NCBI GenBank assembly: GCA_018241365.1
Contig: JAFEDX010000007.1
Span: 1 to 41,725 of the forward strand
Direction: 5' to 3'
Length of the DNA: 41,725 bases
Source of the DNA: Pseudomonadota bacterium
GTDB taxonomy: Bacteria; Pseudomonadota; Gammaproteobacteria; Xanthomonadales; Rhodanobacteraceae
Positions 24,502 to 33,646 of the stretch are shown here, one piece after another (position 1 is the stretch's first letter; every line of letters starts with the position of its first letter). The notes beneath the pieces were generated by a model. It was not told where the DNA came from. It saw only the letters and a program-made list of their open reading frames with translations, and made no database searches. Made by a program: the position numbers and the translations under genes.

Positions 24502-25869
24502 ATGTTCGACAATCTCACCCAGCGTCTTTCCGCCACCGTCCAGCGCCTGACCGGGCGCGGTCGCCTGACCGAGGAAAACATCCGCGAGGCGTTGCGCGAA
24601 GTGCGCGTCGCGCTACTGGAAGCCGATGTCGCATTGCCGGTGGTGCAGGCGCTGATCGAGCGCATCAAGGTGCGCGCAGTCGGGCAGGAAGTGCTGAAGT
24701 CGCTGACACCGGGTCAAGCGCTCATCAAGGTGGTGCGTGACGAGCTGACCGCGGTGATGGGCACGCAGAACGCGTCGCTGCATCTTGCTGCGACGCCGCC
24801 GGCGGTGGTGCTGATGGCGGGCCTACAGGGCGCGGGCAAGACCACCACCGTCGCGAAGCTCGCGAAGCACCTGATCGAACGCAAGCAAAAGGTGATGGTG
24901 GTGTCGGCCGACGTCTATCGCCCGGCCGCGATCGAGCAGTTGCAGACGCTGGCGCAGCAGGTTGGTGCGGGTTTCGTGCCATCGCACGTTGGTGAGAAAC
25001 CTGTGGCGATCGCCCAGGCCGCGGTCGATGCCGCCAGGCGCGAAGTCGCCGACGTGCTGATCGTCGATACCGCCGGCCGCACCTCGATCGACGCTGCGAT
25101 GATGGCCGAGATCAAGGCGCTGCACGAAGCCCTGGACCCGGTTGAAACCCTGTTCGTGGTCGATTCCATGACCGGCCAGGACGCCGCCAACACCGCCAAA
25201 CATTTTGCCGAGGCGCTGCCCTTGACCGGCGTGATCCTCACGAAAGTGGATGGCGATGCGCGTGGTGGTGCGGCGCTGTCGGTGCGCTACATCACCGGGC
25301 GGCCGATCAAGTTCCTCGGCGCGGGCGAGAAGCCCGATGCGCTGGAACCGTTCCATCCCGACCGCATGGCGACCCGCATCCTCGGCATGGGCGACGTGCT
25401 GTCGCTGATCGAGGACGTGCAGCAGAAGACCGATGCCGACAAGGCCGCCAAGCTCGCGGCCAAGGTCGCCAAGGGCAAGCGCTTCGACCTCAACGACATG
25501 AAGGATCAGCTCGACCAGATGCTCAACATGGGCGGGTTGGCGGGCCTGATGGAAAAACTGCCGGGCGTGTCGAGCCTGCCGGACAACGTGAAGTCGAAGG
25601 TGAACGACAAGGAAGTGCAGCGGATGATCGCGATCATCGGCTCGATGACGAAGAAGGAACGCCGTCATCCGGACCTGCTGAACGGTTCGCGCCGTGCGCG
25701 CGTCGCGCGCGGTTCGGGCACCCAGCCGGCCGACGTCAATCGCCTCTTGAAGCAATACACCCAGATGGAAAAGATGATGGGCAAGTTCGCCCGTGGCGGC
25801 ATGAAGGGCCTGATGCGCCAGATGTCCGGCTCACTCAAAGGCATGGGCGGGCGCGGGATGCCGCGCTGA
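24502..25869 (+). CDS. ffh: Signal recognition particle protein Ffh
   Basis: A 455-residue GTPase that, with 4.5S RNA, binds signal sequences on ribosomes and docks to FtsY at the membrane. The N domain is at residues 1-85. The G domain follows, with G1 GLQGAGKTTT, VSADVYRPAAIEQL, DTAGR and TKVDGDARGG. The methionine-rich M domain ends the protein (GGMKGLMRQMSGSLKGMGGRG). The RNA-binding segment SMTKKERRHPDLLNGSRRARVARGSG is clear. The length is normal. It is probably transcribed alone. Confidence 0.98.
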   Translation: MFDNLTQRLSATVQRLTGRGRLTEENIREALREVRVALLEADVALPVVQALIERIKVRAVGQEVLKSLTPGQALIKVVRDELTAVMGTQNASLHLAATPPAVVLMAGLQGAGKTTTVAKLAKHLIERKQKVMVVSADVYRPAAIEQLQTLAQQVGAGFVPSHVGEKPVAIAQAAVDAARREVADVLIVDTAGRTSIDAAMMAEIKALHEALDPVETLFVVDSMTGQDAANTAKHFAEALPLTGVILTKVDGDARGGAALSVRYITGRPIKFLGAGEKPDALEPFHPDRMATRILGMGDVLSLIEDVQQKTDADKAAKLAAKVAKGKRFDLNDMKDQLDQMLNMGGLAGLMEKLPGVSSLPDNVKSKVNDKEVQRMIAIIGSMTKKERRHPDLLNGSRRARVARGSGTQPADVNRLLKQYTQMEKMMGKFARGGMKGLMRQMSGSLKGMGGRGMPR

Positions 25870-25878
25870 GCTTGGCGG

Positions 25879-26592
25879 TCAGGGGCGCGCCGACCAATCG
25901 GTCAGTTCAAGCGTGAAATCGTGCTTGCCGCGCTGGACGATCTTGATCGGCGCGGGCAGCTTGCCGGGGGCGAACCAGGCTTCGAACGCATCGCCGCCAT
26001 CGCTGCGACTGACGCGAGTCGCGTCGAAGTTTCCCGCCGGTACAGTCAAGGTTTGCTTGCCCTGCGACGCGTAGTGCTGTGACTCGACGCGATCGCGCAC
26101 TGCAACCGGCAGCGTGAAGGAAGTTTTCCCGGCCGCGAGTCCAGCAGCGATCGCCAGCGGCACGGTATGGCGTTCCAACGCGCCGGGTTGCGTCGCGAAC
26201 GAAAAACTTCCGTTGTCGTTGACGTCGATGACGTGGCGGGCCCAGTCGAAATTCACCGTGCGTTGCTTGGTCTTGAGCGCCGTCTTCAGGGTGTAGTCGT
26301 AACGGATGCCTTGCGGCAGGTCACCAACCCACTTGAACGTGGATACTTCGCGGGTGTTGGCGGCAAGCAGCGACGCCAGCCCCGACGTGCCTTGGCTCGC
26401 GGTGGTGAAGGTCCAGGTGCCGTCGTCGCCCGGGGCCAAGGTCAACGTTGCCTTGCCGATCGGCGCGCCGTCCTGCAGCAGGCGATAGTGGGCGGTGAAG
26501 GCAGGCAACGGCGGCTCTGCGGCCAAAGCCACACCAGCGATGCCGGCAAGCGTGATCACGAACAGGGCGCAAAGATAGCGAAACGGCGACAT
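25879..26592 (-). CDS. DUF3108 domain exported protein
   Basis: A 237-residue exported protein. Residues 1-24 are a signal peptide (ending VALAAEPP). The rest is a beta-rich DUF3108 domain: FTAHYRLLQDGAPIGKATLTL, YDYTLKTALKTKQRTVNFDW and VPAGNFDATRVSR, then EAWFAPGKLPAPIKIVQRGKHDFTLEL. The function of the family is not known. The start at 26592 was chosen as the beginning of the signal peptide. It lies 61 bases downstream of purN in the same orientation, a linkage seen in many beta- and gammaproteobacteria. Confidence 0.88.
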   Translation of the reverse strand: MSPFRYLCALFVITLAGIAGVALAAEPPLPAFTAHYRLLQDGAPIGKATLTLAPGDDGTWTFTTASQGTSGLASLLAANTREVSTFKWVGDLPQGIRYDYTLKTALKTKQRTVNFDWARHVIDVNDNGSFSFATQPGALERHTVPLAIAAGLAAGKTSFTLPVAVRDRVESQHYASQGKQTLTVPAGNFDATRVSRSDGGDAFEAWFAPGKLPAPIKIVQRGKHDFTLELTDWSARP

Positions 26593-26653
26593 GGGCTTGG
26601 GCGCAGTCGGAATGTTGGTGCCACAGACTGCCGCGACCCGCCTGAACGCAGGC

Positions 26654-27316
26654 TCACGCAGCGGCAAGGCTGCCGCTGGCGTCGAGTCGCAGCGGCGCGG
26701 CGATCGGCCGGCCGTGGAACCAGACTGCGCCGTCGTGCTCACGTACCGTGCCGCGCGCAATGGCATCGACACTGGCGACCATCAGGCGGTGTTCCTGCGG
26801 CAGCAGGCGCGCGGCGAGCGAGTCCTCGGTGTCGCCCTTGCGCACGTCGATGCGCGCCTGCGCGATCACCGGCCCGCCGTCGAGTTCGGCGCTGACGAAG
26901 TGCACGCTGGCGCCGTGTTCGGCATCGCCCGCCTTCAGCGCCTTGCGATGGGTGTGCAGGCCGCGGTATTTCGGCAACAGGGATGGATGGATGTTGATCA
27001 TCCGGCCATGCCATTGCGCCGTCACGCCGGCGTCGATGATGCGCATGTAACCGGCCAGCACCACCAGTTCGGCGCCGCTGGCGGCGACGTTCGCGAACAG
27101 CGCCTCGTCGAACTCACGGCGCGACGCAAAAGTTTTCGGGTCCAGTGCGAGCGTCGGGATGCCGTGCGCCTCGGCGTTGCGCAGCGCGGGCGCGTCGGCC
27201 TTGTCGCCGGCAACCAGCTTGAATGCGACCGGCAGCTTGCCGGCTGCGTGCGCGTCCAGCAGCGCCGCGAGGTTGCTGCCGCGGCCCGAGGCCAGCACGG
27301 CGATGGGCAGCGTCAT
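26654..27316 (-). CDS. purN: Phosphoribosylglycinamide formyltransferase
   Basis: A 220-residue enzyme that transfers a formyl group from 10-formyltetrahydrofolate to glycinamide ribonucleotide in purine synthesis. Key motifs are [15 protein letters not shown] at the N terminus, the catalytic region [33 protein letters not shown] (Asn and His of the active site) and [19 protein letters not shown] with its conserved aspartate. Its ATG overlaps the purM stop (ATGA), so the two are translationally coupled. Confidence 0.97.
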   Translation of the reverse strand: MTLPIAVLASGRGSNLAALLDAHAAGKLPVAFKLVAGDKADAPALRNAEAHGIPTLALDPKTFASRREFDEALFANVAASGAELVVLAGYMRIIDAGVTAQWHGRMINIHPSLLPKYRGLHTHRKALKAGDAEHGASVHFVSAELDGGPVIAQARIDVRKGDTEDSLAARLLPQEHRLMVASVDAIARGTVREHDGAVWFHGRPIAAPLRLDASGSLAAA

Positions 27317-28356
27317 GCGATGTGCACGCGCTCGTCGCCGCTGGCGCGCACCACTTCGCCGATCGCGCGGGTCGCGAGGTCCGCCTGCGCAAGATCCCGC
27401 ACGATGGCCGGTGCATCCGCGGGCGAGGCGATCACGCAGTAGCCGATCCCGCAGTTGAAGGTGCGCCACATTTCCATCGGCGCCACCTTGCCTTCGCGTT
27501 GCAGCCAGTCGAACACGGGCGGGAGTTGCCAAGCCGAACTATCGAGCGCGAGGCCCAGTCCGTCGGGCACCACGCGGATGATGTTTTCCTGCAGGCCGCC
27601 GCCGGTGACGTGGGCCATGCCGTGGACCATGCCCGGGCGTGCGCGCAGCAGGGCCAGGATCGGTTTCACATAGATGGTGGTGGGTGCCATCAGCGCGTCG
27701 GCCAGGGTGGTGCCGCCGAGGTCAAGGTCGAACGGCGAGTCGGCGCGTTCGACGATCCTGCGGATCAGCGAATAGCCGTTCGAGTGCGGGCCGCTGGACG
27801 CGACGCCGAGCACCACGTCGCCGGCGCGGATCGCGCTGCCGTCGATGATCTCCGATTTCTCCACCGCACCGACGTTGAAGCCGGCAAGATCGTATTCGCC
27901 GGGTGGATACATGTCGGGCATCTCGGCGGTTTCGCCGCCAATCAACGCGCAACCGGCCAGTTCGCAGCCCTTGGCGATGCCGCCCACGACGGCGACGGTG
28001 GTATCCACATCAAGCTTGCCGGTGGCGAAGTAGTCGAGGAAGAACAGCGGTTCGGCACCCTGCACCAGCACATCGTTGACGCACATGCCGACGAGGTCGA
28101 TGCCGATGGTGTCGTGGCGGTTCAATTGCTGTGCCAGTTTCAGCTTGGTGCCGACGCCGTCGGTGCCGGACACCAGCACCGGCTCGCGGTATTTGTTCGA
28201 AAGGTCGAACAGCGCTCCGAAGCCGCCCAAGCCCCCCATCACCTCGGGGCGGAAGGTTTTCCCGACCAGCGGCTTGATGCGTTCGACCACCGCGTTGCCG
28301 GCGTCGATGTCCACGCCCGCGGCGCGGTAGGAGAGGGCTTCATCTCGGGAAGTCAC
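27313..28356 (-). CDS. purM: Phosphoribosylformylglycinamidine cyclo-ligase
   Basis: A 347-residue ATP-dependent ligase that closes the imidazole ring to make aminoimidazole ribonucleotide. The usual landmarks are [67 protein letters not shown] and [21 protein letters not shown]. The length fits the family. It is the first gene of purM-purN(-DUF3108) and is divergent from the DUF2066 gene, with a 96-base gap that holds both promoters. Confidence 0.98.
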   Translation of the reverse strand: MTSRDEALSYRAAGVDIDAGNAVVERIKPLVGKTFRPEVMGGLGGFGALFDLSNKYREPVLVSGTDGVGTKLKLAQQLNRHDTIGIDLVGMCVNDVLVQGAEPLFFLDYFATGKLDVDTTVAVVGGIAKGCELAGCALIGGETAEMPDMYPPGEYDLAGFNVGAVEKSEIIDGSAIRAGDVVLGVASSGPHSNGYSLIRRIVERADSPFDLDLGGTTLADALMAPTTIYVKPILALLRARPGMVHGMAHVTGGGLQENIIRVVPDGLGLALDSSAWQLPPVFDWLQREGKVAPMEMWRTFNCGIGYCVIASPADAPAIVRDLAQADLATRAIGEVVRASGDERVHIA

Positions 28357-28452
28357 GGCGGTGTCCGGGCAAGCGACCGACTACGGCAGGATCGGCAATG
28401 ATAGACGCTGGGACCGCGATTGGGCAGACTTGCGGTTGTCGAACGAACGGTG

Positions 28453-29151
28453 ATGGCCATGCTGCGAATTTGGTTGCCCCTGGTGCTGGCGGTTGGCGTG
28501 GTGGCCGGCGTGTCGGCGCAGACTGCCGGGCCACAGGCGGCCGGCGCGCCACCCAACGCTCCTGCGGCAACGTCCAACCCGTATTCCGCGACCGTACCGG
28601 TGGCGGGAACCAGCGACGAGCAGCGCAACGCCGCGATCGCGAGTGCGCTGGGCCAGGTCCTGCAGCAGGTTTCACCCGGATTCATCGCCAGCCCCGACGT
28701 GCTGACGCAGGCTTCCGGCTACGTGCGTGATTTCCGTTACCAGCGCGCGGCGTCCGGCAACGGCCTGCAGTTGCAGGTGGATTTCGATCCCGGCGCGATC
28801 GGCCGGCTGGTGGCGGCGAACCAGGGCAGTGCGGCAGCGACGCCGGGTTCGGCAGCACCCGCCGCGGGCTCGACCGCGGCCAGCGTGGCACAGGGTGGCA
28901 GCGGCAACCTGTGGGTGGACGGCATCGACAACAGCCATGCATTCGCCAGCCTGCTCTCGACCCTGCGTGCCGATACTTCACTGCACGACGTGGTGCCGGT
29001 CGCCGCCGAGGGCGATGGCGTGTTGTTGCACCTGGGTTTCGACCAAACCCTGGCGACGGTGCTGGCGGGTCTTACCGGTCCTGACAGTCACCTGACGGTG
29101 GCGGCGCAGCCGCATCAAGGGGCGGATGCATCGCTGCACTGGACGCCATGA
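28453..29151 (+). CDS. DUF2066 domain exported protein
   Basis: A 232-residue exported protein. The signal peptide covers residues about 1-24 (ending GVSAQT). A low-complexity Ala/Pro/Thr stretch follows. The DUF2066 signature begins at VPVAGTSDEQRNAAIASALGQVLQQVSPG. A second Ala-rich linker (about 132-150) precedes a beta-rich end. The family has no known function but is constantly found near purM, hda and permease genes in gammaproteobacteria, as here. The start could be ATG 28453 or 28459. It is followed after 84 bases by the CDP-alcohol transferase gene. Confidence 0.82.
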   Translation: MAMLRIWLPLVLAVGVVAGVSAQTAGPQAAGAPPNAPAATSNPYSATVPVAGTSDEQRNAAIASALGQVLQQVSPGFIASPDVLTQASGYVRDFRYQRAASGNGLQLQVDFDPGAIGRLVAANQGSAAATPGSAAPAAGSTAASVAQGGSGNLWVDGIDNSHAFASLLSTLRADTSLHDVVPVAAEGDGVLLHLGFDQTLATVLAGLTGPDSHLTVAAQPHQGADASLHWTP

Positions 29152-29235
29152 CCGGTCGTCGGATGGCCCAGCGCGCCCGGTTGCATTCGTGCTGATGCCA
29201 GAGGCCTGGCGATACGTACATCCACGCAGGCGGAC

Positions 29236-29790
29236 ATGTTGCGACAGCTTCCCAACCTGATTTCCGCGTTGCGCATCGTGCTGGTGGCGCCGCTGCTCGC
29301 GACGATCCTCGAGGGTCGCTACGAGCTGGCGTTGCTGATCGCGGCGGTGGCGGGGGTGTCCGACGGTGTCGACGGGTTTCTCGCACGGCATTTCCGCTGG
29401 CAAAGCCGGCTGGGCTCGATCCTTGATCCGACGGCGGACAAGTTGATGCTGGTAGGCTGCATGCTGGCACTCGGGTGGCTGAACGAAACGCCGGGCTGGC
29501 TGGTCGCACTAGTGGTGGCGCGCGATGCGGTGATCGCGGTGGGTGCGCTGGCGTGGCATCGCGTGTTGCACAGCTTCGAGGCGCATCCGAGCTGGCTTTC
29601 CAAAACCACCACGGTCGCGCAAATCGGGTACGTGTTGCTGGTGTTGGCCAACCAGGCATTCGGCTGGCACCTGTCGATGGTGGTGCCGGTGTGGGTGGTT
29701 GCGGTGCTGACCGCGACCAGTGGCGTGGATTATGTTTTGCGCTGGGGCCGCATGGCGCGGCGCGAGCTCAAGGGAAGACGTTCGGCATGA
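29236..29790 (+). CDS. CDP-alcohol phosphatidyltransferase family protein
   Basis: A 184-residue membrane enzyme of phospholipid synthesis that joins a CDP-linked lipid to an alcohol. The signature DG-x2-DG...AR...G-x3-D-x3-D is seen in the region SDGVDGFLARHFRWQSRL and GSILDPTADK (residues about 42-70), with several membrane helices around it. Similarity to PgsA is likely, but the protein could be a related transferase of unknown acceptor. Its stop overlaps the ATG of the permease gene (ATGA), so it is in the operon with that gene and hda. Confidence 0.85.
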   Translation: MLRQLPNLISALRIVLVAPLLATILEGRYELALLIAAVAGVSDGVDGFLARHFRWQSRLGSILDPTADKLMLVGCMLALGWLNETPGWLVALVVARDAVIAVGALAWHRVLHSFEAHPSWLSKTTTVAQIGYVLLVLANQAFGWHLSMVVPVWVVAVLTATSGVDYVLRWGRMARRELKGRRSA

Positions 29791-30941
29791 GCAACGCACA
29801 ACGCTGGCAGTGGTTGATCATCGCCGCCGCGATCGGCTGGCTGGTATGGCGGCTGTCGCCCATCCTGATGCCGTTCATGCTGGCGGCGGTGTTTGCCTAC
29901 CTCGGCGACCCGCTGGTGGATCGCCTGGAGCGCCTGCGCCTGGGTCGATTGCGGCTGGGTCGCGGACTCGCTGCCAGCATGGTGTTCCTGCTGATGCTGC
30001 TGATCGTGGTGCTGGCGCTGGTCCTGCTGGTGCCCTTGATCCAGCGCCAGGTCGCGCGCTTCGTCGCCGCGCTGCCCGCGTATGCCGCGTGGTTCACGCA
30101 CGATGCGGTGCCCTGGCTGGAACAAAGACTGCACCTTCCGCCCAGCGAGTTCGACACCTCGACCGTGATTGCGCACATGCGCGAGCACATCGGCACGCTC
30201 GGTGGCATCGCCGCCACGCTGCTCGGTTACGCCACGCGCTCGGGTCTCGCGATCATCGGCGTCGGCGTCGCGGTGGTGCTGGTGCCGGTGGTGACGTTCT
30301 ACCTGCTGCGCGACTGGGACAAGCTGGTTGCGCACATCGATGCGCTGCTGCCGCGCGAGGCGCAACCGACGATCCGCCGGCTTGCGCGCGAAACCGACAG
30401 CGTGCTGGGCGCGTTCGTGCGCGGCCAGCTGCTGGTGATGATCGCCCTTGCCATCTTTTATGCGGTGACCCTGAAACTGGTCGGACTCGACGTCGGCCCG
30501 CTGATCGGCATGGTCGCGGGGCTGGTCAGTTTCGTGCCCTACCTCGGCTTCATCATCGGCATCGTCGCCAGCATCATCGCGGCGCTGGTGCAGTTCCACG
30601 ATGCGCTGCACCTGGTGCTGGTGGTGGTGGTGTTCCTGGTCGCCAACGTGCTGGAGAATTACTTCCTGGTGCCCAAGCTGGTCGGCGACAAGATCGGCCT
30701 GCATCCGGTGGCGGTAATCTTCGCGGTGCTGGCGTTCGGCGAGTTGTTCGGGTTCATCGGCGTGCTGCTGGCACTGCCCATGGCGTCGATCGCGATGGTG
30801 CTGCTGCGGTTCCTGCGCGAGCGTTACCAGGCGAGTCCGTTGTATGCAGGGAGCAATGAAACGCCGAAAATCGTTTCGGCATCCGGTGAACCGGTCGCAG
30901 AGCCGCCGCCCGGGGACCGGGAACCGCCCTCCGAGCCATGA
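29787..30941 (+). CDS. AI-2E family (PerM-like) transporter
   Basis: A 384-residue inner-membrane protein with about eight membrane segments. The family motifs are clear: WRLSPILMPFMLAAVFAYLGDPLVDRLE, the long periplasmic loop, then FVRGQLLVMIALAIFYAVTLKLVGLDVGPLIGMVAGLVSFVPYLGFIIG and VLENYFLVPKLVGDKIGLHPVAVIFAVLAFGELFGFIGVLLALPMASI. The substrate of this branch is not certain; some relatives export autoinducer-2, others Na+ or unknown solutes. The C-terminal tail is Pro/Glu-rich. Overlaps with both neighbours are four bases, a tight operon. Confidence 0.9.
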   Translation: MSNAQRWQWLIIAAAIGWLVWRLSPILMPFMLAAVFAYLGDPLVDRLERLRLGRLRLGRGLAASMVFLLMLLIVVLALVLLVPLIQRQVARFVAALPAYAAWFTHDAVPWLEQRLHLPPSEFDTSTVIAHMREHIGTLGGIAATLLGYATRSGLAIIGVGVAVVLVPVVTFYLLRDWDKLVAHIDALLPREAQPTIRRLARETDSVLGAFVRGQLLVMIALAIFYAVTLKLVGLDVGPLIGMVAGLVSFVPYLGFIIGIVASIIAALVQFHDALHLVLVVVVFLVANVLENYFLVPKLVGDKIGLHPVAVIFAVLAFGELFGFIGVLLALPMASIAMVLLRFLRERYQASPLYAGSNETPKIVSASGEPVAEPPPGDREPPSEP

Positions 30942-31636
30942 TCCGGCAAATTCCGCTCGACCTGCGCTGGGCACCGCACCAGCGCCTTGATGCATTCTGG
31001 CCCGGGGGCAACGTTTCCGCGCTGCAGGGCGTCAGCGACGTCGCGGGCGGCGATACCGGATGGCTGTACCTGCAGGGCGGTTCCGGTACCGGCAAGAGTC
31101 ATCTGCTGATCGGCGCCTGCCGTGCCGTACTGGAAGCGGGCCGTGCCGCGCGCTATGTGTCGCTGCTGCAGCTTCCCGCGCGACGTGGCGACGCCCTCGC
31201 CGCGATCAGTGCCGATGGCCTGCTGGCGATCGACGACGTGCAGGCCATCGCCGGCGACGGTGACGTGGAACGCGCGCTGTTCGATCTTTACAACCGTGCG
31301 CGGAACACGCATGCGCAGATGCTGTTTGCCGCATCGGCATCGCCGCCGGAGCTCGGGATCGGCCTGCCCGACCTGGTTTCACGGTTCGCCGCGTGTACCC
31401 AATACACGTTGCGTCCGCTGGACGATGCCGGCCGCCGCGCGATGTTGCGCCTGCTGGCCGGCCGCGTGGGCTTGCGCCTCGACGACGAGGTGCTCGACTG
31501 GTGGTTTGCGCGCCAGCCGCGCGATCCGGCTTCGCTGGTGGCGCTGTTGCAGCGCATCGATCGTGCCGCGCTGGCGGCGCAGCGGCGCGTGACCATTCCG
31601 TTCCTGCGCGAACTTTTGCGCGGCCACGACGCGTAG
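30938..31636 (+). CDS. hda: DnaA regulatory inactivator Hda
   Basis: A 232-residue DnaA-like AAA protein that binds the sliding clamp and promotes hydrolysis of DnaA-bound ATP, thus preventing re-initiation. The N-terminal clamp-binding motif QIPLDL is at residues 4-9. The Walker A-like GGSGTGKSHLLIGAC and the Walker B region LLAIDDVQAIAGD follow, with the sensor stretch LFAASASPPELGIGLPDLVSRFA. The length is normal. It is the last gene of the operon, and its stop codon lies in a GTAG REP-like element. Confidence 0.93.
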   Translation: MIRQIPLDLRWAPHQRLDAFWPGGNVSALQGVSDVAGGDTGWLYLQGGSGTGKSHLLIGACRAVLEAGRAARYVSLLQLPARRGDALAAISADGLLAIDDVQAIAGDGDVERALFDLYNRARNTHAQMLFAASASPPELGIGLPDLVSRFAACTQYTLRPLDDAGRRAMLRLLAGRVGLRLDDEVLDWWFARQPRDPASLVALLQRIDRAALAAQRRVTIPFLRELLRGHDA

Positions 31637-31737
31637 GAGGGCTGGCAGGCCCGACGAGTGGCGATATTGCGTCGCCCCGGCATTGTCGTGCGCCGCCCAT
31701 GGCCAAGCCCCGTGGTCGCGGCTGCCGCGGCTTCTAC
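31633..31737. repeat. BIME-like pair of GTAG REP elements between hda and murU
   Basis: The first element (31633-31654, plus strand) reads GTAGGA-GGGC-TGGCAG-GCCC-GA; its TAG is the hda stop. The second (31737-31716, minus strand) has head GTAG and a CGCGG-CAG-CCGCG hairpin; its TAG is the murU stop. The second copy matches the standard element at 19 of 22 positions. The region between convergent genes therefore consists almost wholly of repeat sequence, and may act as a terminator for both. Confidence 0.7.
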
Positions 31738-32462
31738 AACGGCTTTTGGGCGCGCAAAGCCTCATCCAAGGTGGCCAGGCGTTCGGGTGTGCCGACATCG
31801 GCCCAGAAACCGCGATGGTGCCGCCATGCGACTTGGCGGCGCGTGATGGCCGCACGCAGCAACGGCGTGATCGAAAAACGCGGCGGCGATTCGCGTGCGC
31901 CCGTGGTGTCGCCGATGACCGCCTGCCAGTCGCGCAGGATTGCTGGCTGGTAGACGCCGATGCCGGCGAAGGTCAGTGCGCGTACGGCGCCTGGTGAATC
32001 CGCGCGCGGCAGCAGTTTGCCATTCGCATCGATGCCGAAATCGCCGTGTGGATGCTGCGGCGGATTGTCCACCAGCACCAGTTCCGCGACGCCGTGCGGC
32101 TGGCTCGGCAAGGCCGCAGAATCGAAATCGGTGAAAATGTCGGCATTGACTGTGAGAAAGGGGTTGTCACCGAGCAGCGGCAACGCGTGCAGCATGCCGC
32201 CGCCGGTCTCGAGCGGGACGTCGCCTTCGCGGCTGTATTCGATGTGGATGCCGTAGCGCGAACCGTCGCCCAACGTCGCGGGAAACTGATCGGCGAGATG
32301 GGCGACGTTGACCACCACCTCACGCACGCCGGCCGCGGCCAGCCGTTCGAGGTGCCATTCGATCAGCCGCTTGCCGCCCACCCGCAGCAGCGGTTTGGGC
32401 GTGGCGTCGGTCAGCGGGCGCATCCGCTCGCCGCGGCCGGCTGCGAACAGCAGTGCTTTCAT
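31734..32462 (-). CDS. murU: N-acetylmuramate alpha-1-phosphate uridylyltransferase
   Basis: A 242-residue nucleotidyltransferase that makes UDP-MurNAc from MurNAc 1-phosphate in cell-wall recycling. The signature is MKALLFAAGRGERMRPLTDATPKPLLRVGGKRLIEWHLERL, followed by NADIFTDFD with the metal-binding aspartates. The pattern GFWADVGTPERL near the end is usual. The ATG overlaps the amgK stop (ATGA). The pair AmgK-MurU bypasses de novo UDP-MurNAc synthesis and is linked with intrinsic fosfomycin tolerance in Pseudomonas. The identification rests strongly on the pairing, since related NTPs are similar. The stop is in a REP. Confidence 0.9.
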   Translation of the reverse strand: MKALLFAAGRGERMRPLTDATPKPLLRVGGKRLIEWHLERLAAAGVREVVVNVAHLADQFPATLGDGSRYGIHIEYSREGDVPLETGGGMLHALPLLGDNPFLTVNADIFTDFDSAALPSQPHGVAELVLVDNPPQHPHGDFGIDANGKLLPRADSPGAVRALTFAGIGVYQPAILRDWQAVIGDTTGARESPPRFSITPLLRAAITRRQVAWRHHRGFWADVGTPERLATLDEALRAQKPL

Positions 32463-33490
32463 GCGGTGGGTTCCGTCAAATCGCGCCCGCCCACCCAGCG
32501 TTCCAGCAGCGCGAGGAAATCGTGCAATTCGGGATAACCTGACGCGACGCTGCGTACGTAATGCCACACGCGCGGCAGATCCTGGAGGTAGCCGCGCTTG
32601 CCGTCGCGGTACCACAGCCGGCAGAAAATGCCGAGCACCTTGAGGTGCCGCTGCAGGCCCGTCAGGTCGAACCAGCGTTGCCAGTGCGCCGCACCGATGC
32701 GCGTATCGAGCGCGCCCGCATCGATCAAACGCAGGCGGTGCGCTTCGGCCCAGCCGCGCACGCGTGCATCGTCCCAGGAAATGTAGCAGTCGCGCAGCAG
32801 CGAGACGAGGTCATAGGTGATCGGTCCCAGTACCGCGTCCTGGAAATCCACGATGCCGGGATTGTGTTCCGGCACGTGCATCAGGTTGCGGCTGTGGTAA
32901 TCGCGGTGCATGAACACTTGCGGCTGGTGTTGCGCGTTGTCCACCAAAAGGCGGAACGCCACTTCGACGACATCCCACTCGTCGCATTCAATGGACACGC
33001 CGAGGTGTTTTTGCAGGAACCAGGTTGGGAGCAATTCCAGCTCGCGCACGATGAAGGGTTCGTCGAAATGCGGCAGGCCGCCGGAATCGACGCAGGTCTG
33101 GATCGTCGCGAGCGCGGTCATGGCGTCGGCGTACAGCGCATCCGCATTGGCGTCGTTCAGTTCGGACAGGTACTGCCGCGTACCGAGATCGGACAGCAGC
33201 AGGAAACCCTGCGCGTGGTCCTCGGCCAGCACCTCGGGCGCGTTGAGGCCGGCGGCGTGCAGGCGTGCGTCCACATCCAGCCACGCGCCGAGGTCGCCCG
33301 ATCCGGGCGGTGCGTCCATCACGATCACGCTGACTTGAGTACCGCGCACCCGCCAATAGCTGCGCGCACTGGCATCTTCCGATGCGGCTTCGAGCGCCGC
33401 ATCGCCCTTGCCGCAGGCCTTGCGCGCGAAGGCAAGGCGGGCGGCGGAGCGTTCCGGCAGGGTGGGATGAACGGCTGGCGTTGCGTCCAT
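32459..33490 (-). CDS. amgK: N-acetylmuramate/N-acetylglucosamine kinase
   Basis: A 343-residue kinase of the aminoglycoside phosphotransferase fold that phosphorylates MurNAc at its anomeric position. The catalytic loop reads VFMHRDYHSRNLM, and the metal-binding motif reads GIVDFQDAVLGPITYDLVSLLRD. The N-terminal part has SARSYWRVRGTQVSVIVMDAPPG, the ATP-binding sheet. It is the first gene of the amgK-murU cell-wall recycling operon. Confidence 0.92.
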   Translation of the reverse strand: MDATPAVHPTLPERSAARLAFARKACGKGDAALEAASEDASARSYWRVRGTQVSVIVMDAPPGSGDLGAWLDVDARLHAAGLNAPEVLAEDHAQGFLLLSDLGTRQYLSELNDANADALYADAMTALATIQTCVDSGGLPHFDEPFIVRELELLPTWFLQKHLGVSIECDEWDVVEVAFRLLVDNAQHQPQVFMHRDYHSRNLMHVPEHNPGIVDFQDAVLGPITYDLVSLLRDCYISWDDARVRGWAEAHRLRLIDAGALDTRIGAAHWQRWFDLTGLQRHLKVLGIFCRLWYRDGKRGYLQDLPRVWHYVRSVASGYPELHDFLALLERWVGGRDLTEPTA

Positions 33491-33535
33491 GGTGTGCAGG
33501 GTACACGGGCGAGCATGGATTCATGCCGGTGCGTG

Positions 33536-33567
33536 ATTACTCTCGAAATAAATGAATGCAGTATCCT
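33536..33567 (+). promoter_or_regulatory. Possible cysD promoter region
   Basis: An AT-rich stretch upstream of cysD (33535-33567) contains TATCCT (33562-33567) but no good -35, as is usual for CysB-activated promoters. The sequence ATAAATGAATGCA is a possible activator half-site; this is only a suggestion. Confidence 0.3.
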
Positions 33568-33646
33568 TGTGCACCTTGTTGCAGGGGCTGGGCGGCAGAT
33601 ACAGGCGCCGTAGCATGGCGCCGGATCGCCGACGACAGGAATCCAC